Assembly (NCBI GenBank): GCA_013396525.1
Contig: VWYX01000218.1
Coordinates: 506,576-570,575, forward strand
Direction of reading: 5' to 3'
DNA: 64,000 nt
Source: Chaetorhynchus papuensis
Taxonomy: Eukaryota; Chordata; Aves; Passeriformes; Rhipiduridae
Translations under genes and position numbers: made by a program
Notes under the pieces: generated by a model
Told to the model about the DNA's origin: nothing
Databases searched by the model: none
What the model saw: only the letters and a program-made list of their open reading frames with translations
Shown: piece by piece, positions 27,601 through 36,500 of the stretch
Layout: each line of letters opens with the position of its first letter
Numbering within the stretch: the stretch's first letter is position 1

Positions 27601-29633
27601 GCATCAAGCATGTCAAAAGAAACTTATAATAAAGGTAACCATTTGATCAGTACCTTACTAGAGTTACTCAACTCCTTATGTTTCTTCACCACACAGTTAA
27701 TAATGTCACAAACAATTTGCATTTTTCTTTCCGCAAAGCCACACTGAAGAAACTGTTCTTTTGTTAAAATTGGTTTATACTGAAATTGATCTCGAAGAAA
27801 CTGCAACAAAATAAGAATTTACTTCGCTTTCAAAATCACCTCACAATTCGCTGTACAAACGGCATGCCCATATTCTAATTCTACTACAATCTTGTCTTGC
27901 ATTCTGCACTTCAGCAGTTAAGCCTTTTCTCATTTGATTACTTTCATATATTTAAAGATATATATAGCTGTTTCTTCTAACTAGGCTTTAAACATGCCTC
28001 CCATTCCAGAAACGAAGGCCTTAAACATATTTCCCCTTTCAATCACATCACTCTTGTAAACTTTAACTCAGTCTTAAGATTCATGAAACAAATGACTGCA
28101 GAAATTAACACTAAAAAACTTAAACCAAAAGCTTTTTAAAGTGAATGCACAATAAAAAGCTATATTAATCTTAGCAAATGCATCAGAGGGCAAAGTAAAT
28201 CTCCCACAGAAGCCCTCTGTAAAGCAGTCTCTCAGATGTAAAACTAATCTGAATAAGCCACTATTTCTTAATTCATCAATCCACCTTTCATAAAAACATG
28301 CTTATGTATATATTAAGGATAGTTCAAAGTCATTTTCAATCAGTTAAGAATTTGATTTCAATTTAGAAACGTTCAAGCATTCAACTCTATAAATTAAAAT
28401 GGCATAATGTTTTAAAACAGCTGCATTTCTTAACTGCGCTTTCATTACAATTCTTCGAGTTTCGTGTGGTTTTTTTGGTGGTTAAGATTTCTGCCAAGGT
28501 CACTTCTATAACTCGTATTGTCCAGTAAACATTTCTGTATTCTTCAAAACTAACATCTAACAATATTACTGTTTCTGCAACTGTCTCAAAAATAAAATTT
28601 GGCTAACACCACCCATCCTTATTTTCATTAAAATCTAAACACTTGCACACAGTAACTTACTACTCATCTTAAATCCTAACAGAACTAAAATTCCTGTTCA
28701 TTGCCAAAATTTCTCACTTTCTAGTAAAACTCATAGTAGATGTTTAATTTTTGTGAAGTTATACTCGAACCCATGTTTCTTTTGCAAAGAACGTGAAGAG
28801 ATACCTTATAAACAGCTTCGATAAAACGCAAGTCACTCTTTGCTGTCAGTTCCACATCACACTTTACCAAAAGCTCTGCTATGCAAGTTGAAAAAGATGT
28901 AAAACAATAGCTGATGATAGGTAAAAATGCAGCTGGATCACCCTTTACTAACCTATTAAGAAACAAAAGTATTTTACACAGAATAAAGTAACAAAAGCCT
29001 TTCATTACATGAATTCAAAAACTTGAAAGGCATAAATACAGACAGCATGTTATATCCAAACATCTTTCATTTAAAGTTTATTTTGTCCAGGCATCTCTCA
29101 TTCAGCAGTCTTTGCTGTTATTTGTAAAATGCTCAAAAAAATATTTTTGTGATCTTCATAAACATTGTCAAGTCTAAAGCCCACCACCATTTCCAGCTCA
29201 ACATTCAAGACCTTTGTGTTTCTAATCTTTACAGGATGAAATTTCCTGAAGGAAGTTTTGCAAGCACTTACAAAGAAATTACAAAGGTGAGAGATTAACC
29301 AAAGCAAAGAGAAGAACAGCAGAAGATACACAAGACAGTGATACACTTCAGGACTGTTCTAAGGACTGCTCAGAAGAGCAAAACTGCATACTTTTACACT
29401 CCAGTTCACATACACCACACCCCAACTTCCTACAGTTAAGTTCTGCTTACTTATCACTGGGTGCAATGCTAATACTTATACATATCTTGTTTAGACATCT
29501 TGCTGTCATCATGTGTTAGCATAAATTTCCACACTGACACTTACACTGTATAATCCACATCTCTTGGATAATTTAACAAGCGAAGTCCTTGTTCTATTTT
29601 TCTTAAACTTCCATTTAGGTCTCCTGTTGCCAT
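18511..29633 (-). CDS. CEP44: Centrosomal protein of 44 kDa, CEP44 (11 coding exons)
   Basis: Coding exons, in transcript order on the minus strand: 29633-29545, 28952-28805, 27800-27654, 26751-26644, 25544-25431, 25181-25050, 24663-24454, 21724-21655, 19841-19714, 19461-19424 and 18619-18511. They sum to 1293 nt, i.e. 430 residues plus TAA, with every junction in frame and a GT donor and AG acceptor at each. The protein starts MATGDLNGSLRKIEQGLRLL, as CEP44 orthologues do. Residues 1-128 form the conserved CEP44 N-terminal domain, including GDPAAFLPIISYCFTS and CGFAERKMQIVCDIINCVVK. Residues 247-316 are a predicted coiled coil (NQLADFQEKLHKL through LLLETELLLQSKK). From knowledge of the family, CEP44 sits in the centriole lumen, works with POC1B and is needed for centriole-to-centrosome conversion. 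The model is about 40 residues longer than the human protein as I recall it, through an extra exon 5 and a longer C-terminus. Transcription starts in the CpG island shared with FBXO8. Confidence 0.93.
19424..19461 (-). CDS. CEP44: CEP44 coding exon 10 (38-nt microexon)
   Basis: Only 38 nt, residues 383-394 (ETIRQRMEKISK) plus two bases of codon 395. Acceptor AATTGTAG|GAG, donor AAAAT|GTAAGT. It is required to bridge exon 9 (phase 0) to exon 11, which enters in the phase that needs one base. The peptide matches the human ETTIQKMERMKKM segment. Confidence 0.9.
19714..19841 (-). CDS. CEP44: CEP44 coding exon 9
   Basis: 128 nt, residues 340-382 (TERNEEMPESHLQSSGCSSL onwards, ending DLTDISK). Acceptor CTCTATAG|ATA, donor TCAAAG|GTAACT. 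It corresponds to the serine-rich SSGYSTASSDS part of the human protein. Confidence 0.88.
19842..21654 (-). other. CEP44 intron 8, nothing further seen
   Basis: 1.8 kb of AT-rich intron. An open plus-strand frame (20906-21190) and an opposing minus-strand frame (20899-21117) overlap here. I found no family match and treat them as chance frames. Confidence 0.6.
21655..21724 (-). CDS. CEP44: CEP44 coding exon 8
   Basis: 70 nt, residues 317-339 plus one base of codon 340 (RDLAKEFSNINQESTSRSIP). Acceptor TATTTCAG|AGA, donor CCCTTG|GTAAGT. Ser/Thr-rich C-terminal region. Confidence 0.88.
21725..24453 (-). other. CEP44 intron 7, nothing further seen
   Basis: 2.7-kb AT-rich intron without a recognisable exon, RNA gene or repeat family. 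Confidence 0.6.
24454..24663 (-). CDS. CEP44: CEP44 coding exon 7 (coiled coil)
   Basis: 210 nt in phase 0, residues 247-316. Acceptor ATTTTCAG|GTC, donor AAAAAG|GTATGC. Leucines recur at heptad spacing through LKNQLADFQEKLHKL and LQVLEEKLQG, followed by the conserved WNNLLNRVLLLETELLL. This is the main coiled-coil segment. Confidence 0.94.
25050..25181 (-). CDS. CEP44: CEP44 coding exon 6
   Basis: 132 nt in phase 0, residues 203-246 (KPLVERHSGNEVSGDLHPL onwards, ending EVKCEQ). Acceptor CTCAAAAG|AAG, with a (TTTG)n stretch acting as part of the pyrimidine tract; donor GAACAA|GTAAGA. It aligns with the human KAVVIRHLYNED segment. Confidence 0.85.
25431..25544 (-). CDS. CEP44: CEP44 coding exon 5 (probable)
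   Basis: 114 nt, 38 codons, residues 165-202 (VITYFPVHTKKSNSPYIKGR onwards, ending TVYM). Acceptor TTTCACTGTAG|GTA, donor ATATATG|GTAAAG. It keeps the frame open between exons 4 and 6. I do not recall a counterpart in human CEP44, so this may be a lineage-specific or alternatively used cassette. An alternative acceptor at 25514 would give a shorter in-frame version of 28 codons. Confidence 0.68.
26644..26751 (-). CDS. CEP44: CEP44 coding exon 4
   Basis: 108 nt in phase 0, residues 129-164 (VKSQTRRKIRPFKSE onwards). Acceptor GCTTTGGAG|GTT behind a pyrimidine-rich tract, donor AGACAG|GTATGA. It is a basic, serine-rich linker that corresponds to the variable middle of the human protein. Confidence 0.85.
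27654..27800 (-). CDS. CEP44: CEP44 coding exon 3
   Basis: 147 nt in phase 0, residues 80-128 (FLRDQFQYKPILTKEQFLQC onwards, ending SNSSK). Acceptor TTGTTGCAG|TTT, donor AGTAAG|GTACTG. This is the most strongly conserved part of the protein. Confidence 0.94.
28805..28952 (-). CDS. CEP44: CEP44 coding exon 2
   Basis: 148 nt, residues 31-79, with acceptor TTAATAG|G and donor TATAAG|GTATCT. It encodes the conserved LVKGDPAAFLPIISY and KSDLRFIEAVYK blocks of the N-terminal domain. Confidence 0.93.
29545..29633 (-). CDS. CEP44: CEP44 coding exon 1 (start codon)
   Basis: Holds the ATG at 29633-29631 and residues 1-29 plus two bases of codon 30. The donor reads ACAGT|GTAAGTG. An AG acceptor at 29646-29645 (AAGAATAG|CATTTGG) would leave only 11 bases of 5' UTR in this exon, so the rest of the leader comes from the CpG island near 31.1 kb. 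The start is chosen because MATGDL is the conserved N-terminus of the family. Confidence 0.92.
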
Positions 29634-29645
29634 TATTCCAAATGC

Positions 29646-31088
29646 TATTCTTCTTTGAGATTATGAAATAAACGTAAAAAAAGTATGTCTGTTCAAAAAA
29701 ATTACATACACAAAAATTACAAAATTACAAATACAACAGAATTATCACTGAAATTCAAAGGTTTTTGCTCCCCTTTCTAGACATTACTATTTCCAAAGCA
29801 TTACAATACAGCACAGAACTACAGCTCAGTAGCAATTAAAATCAACCATCATCTTCATTCATTTTAAATAGGACCAAGTAGTAATGCTCTATGTAACAAA
29901 CTAAAGCTAAACAAAGTTAAAGCTATCTGAAAGAGTATTAGGAATGTAGTGCTGGCTAAACAGAAGTACATAACACTTACTGTTAAAAGCTTGGAAGAAT
30001 TTAACCAATTACTTGGAAATTGAGGCAGCTACTCTTCCTGCACTATGTTACAATGTGATTTATTCTATGGTTTTGTGAATTTAACTAGATAGTAAGACAA
30101 ACCTCAAAGAGTCTGACATAAAACTGAAGCTTTAATCTGCAATGCAAATACTCACAGAAGACACTTGCACAGGATTTTGTCTAATCATATGAGCTGTTTT
30201 CCAAAAGTATCAACAATCCTTTCTTTTTACAGCAGACCTTTGGATGTAAAAACTAGTAACTACTGTCACTACAAAACAAAATAACTTAAGAGATCATAAA
30301 AATAAGTCAAGTTGGTAGAACATCTTGGGAAGGTGAACACAGTAAAATGAGGTACAAAGCTTTTGTCGGTAGGAATTAGTAACAGAAGTTACAGAGCGCT
30401 GGCTATCAAGAATAAAATCAAAGTAACGAAATTTCAAGATATGGTAATATACAACTTTGAGCAAGTGGCTCAAAGAACAACTCTCAAAACTGCATACAGT
30501 ATCCAAAGAATCAAAGTAAAAAAAAAACCCAAACAAACAAAAAACCAAGCTGAAAAAACTACCCCATGCAAGTTACCAAGTATGTTAACACTGTAAACGT
30601 TGTCTTTGAAACGCCCAACAATTAGACTTTGGATTTCTTCGAATAGAATCTAGACTCTCCTGTTGCTTAGGGCGGGCAGCTGGGGGGAAGTCGCACCATT
30701 ACGCAGAGATGCAAAAACGTCACCGACAAGTACTGACTTCGCTGCCGTGCCAGCCACACAGAGGCCACTTGCACAAGGGACTACGCGTCCTAGGCTGGTT
30801 GCTCTGGGCGCCAGCGAAACACCAGAGGGGAAAAAAGTGTGTCCCAGCCAGAACACGGCAAGGCGGGTTGCGGTCCCGGAGCCAGCGCGCTATGGCAAAC
30901 TCGCAAGAGCGGGACCGGGACCAGATCACCACCCGCCTTTCCCCGCTCCCACAACAGCCGGAGACCGGGCCTTCCCCAGGGGTTGCCGTCTCCGCGGAGA
31001 GGGAGAGCCCTGGGCTGGGAGCCGGGCCGCGCCGCCGGCCCGCACGGCGGGGACAAAACCCCGCCCCGAGAGCGATGCTGACGCTCAC
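29646..31088 (-). other. CEP44: CEP44 intron in the 5' UTR (probable)
   Basis: A minus-strand donor motif GTGAGC at 31088-31083 inside the CpG island pairs plausibly with the AG acceptor at 29646-29645, just upstream of the CEP44 ATG. The left part is AT-rich; the right part, from about 30.84 kb, is CpG-rich. No other gene is seen. Confidence 0.5.
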
Positions 31089-31745
31089 CCGCGCGGCGGG
31101 AGAGCCGCCGGTCCCTCGGCAGCGCGGCCGGGCCCCGCGGCCGCTCCCACACCGAATCTGCCGCCGCCAGACCCGCCGGCCGCTTCCGCTTCCTGCGCGT
31201 CCTTCCCCGCGGACGTCACTTCCAGCAACAACAGCAGACGTCAGAGCTGCCGGGCAGGAGTCGGGGCGGCGGCGGCGGGCTCGGCCTCCCTGCCGAGGCT
31301 CCTTCTCTGGGCCTGTCCGCCTGTCCCCACCTCCGGGCCCGCGCAGCCCCTCCCGACCGGCGCGGCCCTCGCACGGAGGCGGGCTGGGCTCGTCGCGGCG
31401 GCGGTTGGAGCCGAGCTGGCACAGGTAGGGCCCGCGGCTGCCCCGCCGCGGGGCCGGCGGACGGGCGGCACGGCCAATCGGCAGCCGGGGCTCCGGGGGG
31501 CCTACCAATGGGGCCCGGGGGCGGCGCCCGCCGGGCCGCGACCGCCCGTGCCCCGAGAGCGGGGCCGCCCTGCCCGGGCCGGGTCCCGGCGCCGCGGTGC
31601 GCGGGGAGGAGCCGGGAGGAGGGCGGCGCGGCTGCGGAACTTCCCGGGACGCGGTGCGGCTTTGGGCAGCTTCGGCCTTCGGCTCCTCGGGGTGGCTCCG
31701 GGCCTGCGGGACGAGCTGTGCCTCCACCCTGGTTGCCCCGAGTCA
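30840..31745. promoter_or_regulatory. CpG island, bidirectional CEP44/FBXO8 promoter
   Basis: A sharp rise in G+C and CpG between the 5' ends of two divergent genes, with no TATA box near the centre. The core at 31183-31244 holds tandem ETS/GABP-type sites (CTTCCG at 31183-31188 and CTTCCTG at 31189-31195, i.e. GGAA on the minus strand). It also holds a CRE-like GACGTCAC directly overlapping ACTTCC (31212-31223) and a second CRE-like GACGTCAG (31237-31244). CCAAT boxes lie at 31474-31478 and 31505-31509. Head-to-head housekeeping genes with ETS and CREB/ATF sites are a known promoter class. A shared start region of roughly 31.18-31.26 kb is inferred. Confidence 0.82.
31260..31424 (+). other. 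FBXO8: FBXO8 non-coding exon 1 (probable)
   Basis: A donor site GCACAG|GTAGGG at 31424/31425 lies just downstream of the promoter core. FBXO8 translation begins only in the next exon (33.2 kb), so an untranslated first exon ending at 31424 is the simplest model. The left end is not visible in the sequence and is set from the promoter motifs. Confidence 0.5.
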
Positions 31746-33225
31746 GGACTGAAGGGCTTTCACGTTACGGGAGGGACCAGCAGGCCTCCGTTGCAATGCA
31801 TCTGCGATGAACGAAGCTTCAGCTTCGATAGGCTTGCACCGAAGGAAGGAATGTTGGGATAATCCAACGCTGGGATAATCGTGGCTGCAAAGCAGCAGCT
31901 GTAGGGCTCAGTTACCGTGAAGTGGAGAGTGTTTCTATCTCGAGTACATGTTGCTTTTTATTTAATGAAGTAGAATCCGATACTAATGCAGCATTAATCT
32001 ATATTACTTTTAGCATCCTATCATGCTTGTCAACACTGCAAAAGAATTTATTATGCAGTAGCAAAGAAACATGAAGGAGACATAATTTGAATTTAAATCA
32101 GGCTTTGATTGATACCAGACAGAGCTAGAGAAGATCAGCGATTTATAAATAAGCTTGATGTTATTTTTATTGTGGTAGTTACTATAGTCAAGGTATCAGG
32201 AGGTTTCAATTAATAGATAAAGCTACATTATTGGAAGTTTGAAAACATGCGTTTGAGTGGCCTGTTGAATCTGAAGATTTAAAATGTATGTTCAAAATAT
32301 TTTTAAAATACAGTTTTTGACACCATTACTTAAAAGGTTTTATAACAATGGGTTTGCTCATCTTGTATTGAGTGGGCCCTGAAAGCATTCATCCTGGATT
32401 ACTACAAAGCTGAAAGTAATTATGTGATTGGGAAAATTATATGTGTTCTAACAAATGGCATATAAGCTGCTGAATAGCCACACAAATAGCAGAGCTTGTG
32501 GATTTTCAGCTGCTGGTTCTAGAATGGTTTAAATTGTGTCTCATTTTGTTTCTTCTGTGAAATTTCTTCTGTTGGTCCTTAAAATACCAAATATACTTTT
32601 TGGTATTTTTTTTCCAATACAAAAAGGCTTTTTATAATATTTCTTCAGTATAACTATGTACCTTATTCTCAAGGCTTTATGTTATGCTACTAGGTAAGAA
32701 ACCTTGAAAAGATACTTACTCTCTTGTTTCTGAACACTGAAAATCCTTACTGCATTATCACTGAAGTCATTAAACTTTGTTTCAGTGTCAGTCACAGCCT
32801 CATCTTGTGTGCTACTCAATACATTTTTATTTCTCCTAATGTTTTATAGCACTTCATTGACTCTAGATAAGGTGTTTTTATTAAATTTTAGGGGAAGTCT
32901 GATGATTCCAAATGTTCTGAGACCTAAGGTTTCTTAACCTGCCTAGGATACAGATAATATTTGGTACTCTTTGCAGAAGCTTATAGTTAATTCTGTAGCT
33001 CTTCAAGCATAGAAACTTTTGAAAAATTTGTTCTAGGTTTTTTTATGGGTTTTGTTTTCAGTATTTCTTCAGTTGCCTTGTGAAGACTGATTACCTGGTC
33101 GGCTTAACTTTGACAGAAATCACTTTATCTATTCAGATCAGTCCCAAGATTTTATGTATGTGCCGAGTCTTTCTTACAAATGTTTACAAGTAACTGTCAA
33201 CGTTTAATTTGGATTTTATGTCCAG
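31425..33225 (+). other. FBXO8 intron 1
   Basis: Starts within the CpG island and becomes AT-rich after about 31.9 kb. It contains a perfect 7-bp inverted repeat at 31812-31827 and a direct repeat of TGGGATAATC at 31855-31864 and 31871-31880. No other gene is seen. Confidence 0.6.
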
Positions 33226-33236
33226 CAGGCTCGCAG

Positions 33237-33565
33237 ATGGGTCAGGGACTCTGGAGGATTGCTAGAAACCAACAATTGCAACAGCAAGGATACAGTGGAC
33301 AAGGCTATCTTACCAGAGAGCATGGTAGGAGGATACCTGCTAACAATGTTTCCAATACAAGCCATCGCAAACAAGCCCAAGGAGGCATTGACATCTACCA
33401 CCTGTTGAAGACAAGAAAATCTAAAGAGCAGGAAGGATTCATTAACCTGGAAATGTTGCCACCAGAGCTTAGTTTTACCATTTTGTCATACCTGAATGCA
33501 ACTGATCTCTGTCTAGCATCATGTGTCTGGCAGGATCTTGCTAATGATGAGCTCCTCTGGCAAGG
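33237..33565 (+). CDS. FBXO8: FBXO8 coding exon 1 (start codon, F-box)
   Basis: 329 nt, residues 1-109 plus two bases of codon 110. The acceptor is probably GTCCAGCAG|GCTCGC (exon from about 33229), leaving a few bases of 5' UTR before the ATG. Donor GGCAAGG|GTAAGC. It encodes the N-terminal region and most of the F-box. Confidence 0.96.
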
Positions 33566-36500
33566 GTAAGCATGAAAAAAAGAAGGACCACCTGGACATA
33601 GTAAAAATTATTAGATTTTATTTTGTCTCTGTAAGTGCTTTTTTGTCATTCTAACCTTAGCAAAGGTTTCCTAAGTTAAATGAGATTGACATAGAGGAAA
33701 CATATATTGTTTAAAAATGTGTTATTCTGGATTTCTAATTAGTATGGGCTATTACTGGAGATTACTACATACACAAGTGTGCTTGGCACAGGTATCCATG
33801 TGTAGTATTATACACCTGTTTTTTGAGATAGTATGGGGAAAAAAACCAGGGGCTTGTCTTCACTTTTTTGTTAGCTAAAAGCACATCTCAAGTGTTTGTA
33901 TCATTTCTTCTCTGAACTTCAAACAGATGTCTAGCTTAAGCAAGCAAACCTATTCAGCCAAACTTCCAAATGGCATGGAGTGAGAACTCATCTACAATGC
34001 TTGTAGCAATTTAGGTGTATCTTTTTTGGAAGATGGTTATAGAGGGAGGAAAAAAAAGGTCTTTTTTTCTCAAGTGAAGTTCCTTCAGCCTAACGCTCAA
34101 AACACATTTATATATAACATATGCAGAACTTGTATGTCTGGGAAATAAATAAAGGAACATTCTTTCAGATAAAATAGTGTAATATCAAAATGTAACTAAC
34201 ATTATATTCTCTGGTATTTTATGTTTTACAGCACTAGGAAAACTCATGAAATCATACTTATCTGTAGAGTAGATGGTCAGCAGAACTTGTAACTTCTTTC
34301 ACAAGATTTTCTTCTCCCTTAACAGACAGTACTACTACTGTAGTAGTTGGGTTGCTGTTCAGGTTGTTTATTTTCCTTTCATTATTCTCTACACCTCTTC
34401 CTTCCCTCATCTGTTTCCTTGGCCTGCTGCATTTCAGTTAAGCAGCTTCCCTTCCTATCAAGCTTTTGAACCTAGCAAACGGATAATGCAGTATAACTCC
34501 TTAGTCACAGTTGTTCTGCTGTTGGGGACTGTTACATTGGCAGGAAACAGGAATTCTAGTGAAGGATATCAATAAGCTTCTAAGTTTATCAGTATGCATT
34601 GTATTGTGCTCAGTTCTTGGTATCAAACCCACCCTAAATACAAATAAATTCTTTAGACCGAAGCTTAAAGATATTAGAGCCTCTTAATTGCACACAGTAT
34701 GTATTCTTATCATATGGGGGGGAAATACATATTTTCCTTGAAGTTTATTCTGGGAAACAGTTCAATGATTTTTCGTTAAATCTTTCCAAATAATACTCAC
34801 ATTCATACCACATTTCATTTGTTAATGAAAATGTGTCCTGATTAGTGATAAATAAAAATCTCAATTTGCATAATCTCTGTAAATATCTTCACTGTTCCAC
34901 ACGTATAAGGGTGTGTTTAAGCTTTGGCAGGTACCATGGTTGCAGTTCCAAACTCAGTCCAAATAAGACCCAGGTTCCAGAATTGAAAGCAGAATCTTTG
35001 CCATGCCTCCAGTGACTACCTGCTGGGTCCTAAACATTGTTCCTAATTAGTTACAGGGCAGGTGTGTTGAAACAGAACTACCAGTTCAATAAGGAATCTA
35101 AAGTGTGTAGGAGGTGAAAGGTAATTTCAGATGGTTATCATCAAAGAAACTGAGATGAGGGACAGAAACTGGTGAAACTGAGATAAGAAGTCAGGGTAGA
35201 ATAAAAGGGAAAGAAGCTGAAAAGTTACAGAACATAGAGAACAATGGGGCTGGATCTAGTCACTAGAACTGGCCAAGACAAGAGGAAGAAGAGTTGGGTG
35301 AAAAAGGACAGATAGAGAAAGTGCTGAATTAATGGCCTAATTTTGTGCAGATATGGTGTCCAATTCATGGCACACCTGGGGTACGAGACAAGAAACAAAA
35401 CGTTTTAATCCATTATAGTACTGCAGGACTTCTCACTGTTCTCCGGAGTTCTGGTTCTAGGAGTGCCAGAGGTCTCTGCTATGTGGTTGTCATTATGATG
35501 CCACCTACTGGGATATGTTTTGAGGTTGCACTCAAATACACCAAAACCTCTATGAGAAGAAAACATTAATCATATAACTGAAGATTTTAGAAAAACATGT
35601 GCAAAAGACTTACTAACTGTTACAAGCAACCTACTTCTAACTTTTGCTATAGTTTGAGTATTTAGCTTTGCAGTGTTGATTACATTTTGCTTCTGTAAAA
35701 TCCATGAAATTCAGAAAGGAATTTTTATAATAGATTAATTCTATTTTCATAGGTTGTGCAAATCCACTTGGGGTCACTGTTCTATATACAATAAGAATCC
35801 GCCTCTAGGATTTTCTTTTAGAAAATTGTATATGCAGCTAGATGAGGGCAGTCTCACCTTTAATGCCAACCCTGATGAGGTAAGTGAACTGTTGCTGACA
35901 GTCATAAACAGTTACAGTAATTGTGATTGTTGTTTTATAATTATAGCCATATAAAAACAAAGTTTTAATAGGTGTTTGTTTTACTGTAGGGATGGATAAT
36001 ACTGAGCTACAGCTGTATTCTGGTCTTTTTTTGAATACTGTACCTGTGCACATCATTTACATGACTTGCCTCTTAAATGCTTTGTACACTTCTGTGAATG
36101 CCATAAATTCATAATCACGTATTGACTTTGGAATGAGGCAGATACCCTAACTGAAGGGACAGTGGTGAATTGTAAGAGCATAACAATATGCTTACATAAA
36201 AAATGATAAAATGCAGAGTATGAGTTTGGTTCCACTTCACGCAAAGCAGTATAAAGTCCATTTACTTCTATGACAAGTACATTTTCTTGTAGGGGATTTT
36301 TGCATATTTCCACTATCAAGGAGCAGATCTTGAAATATGAAAAAGATGTACTGCTGAACTACCCTGAAGATCAGTTTGATTTAATTTATGTGGGTGTTTT
36401 TTGTGCATAATCTTTCCTTATAGAACAACATAAATTTATCTTAAAAAAAAAAAAATCCCATGTCAAACTGAAAGGTTTCAATTTACGATTTCATGTAACT

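Noticed and set aside
27544..27747. A plus-strand frame of 67 codons
   Set aside because: Antisense shadow of CEP44 coding exon 3.
30663..31862. A 399-codon plus-strand open frame and a 335-codon minus-strand open frame over the same interval
   Set aside because: Both lie in the CpG island, where G+C-rich sequence has few stops. They overlap antisense, are Pro/Arg/Ala/Gly-rich, match no family, and occupy the promoter of two well-supported genes.
33180..33236. An upstream in-frame Met that would extend FBXO8 by 19 residues
   Set aside because: The extra stretch is intron and splice acceptor (CCAGCAG), and MGQGLWR is the conserved start.
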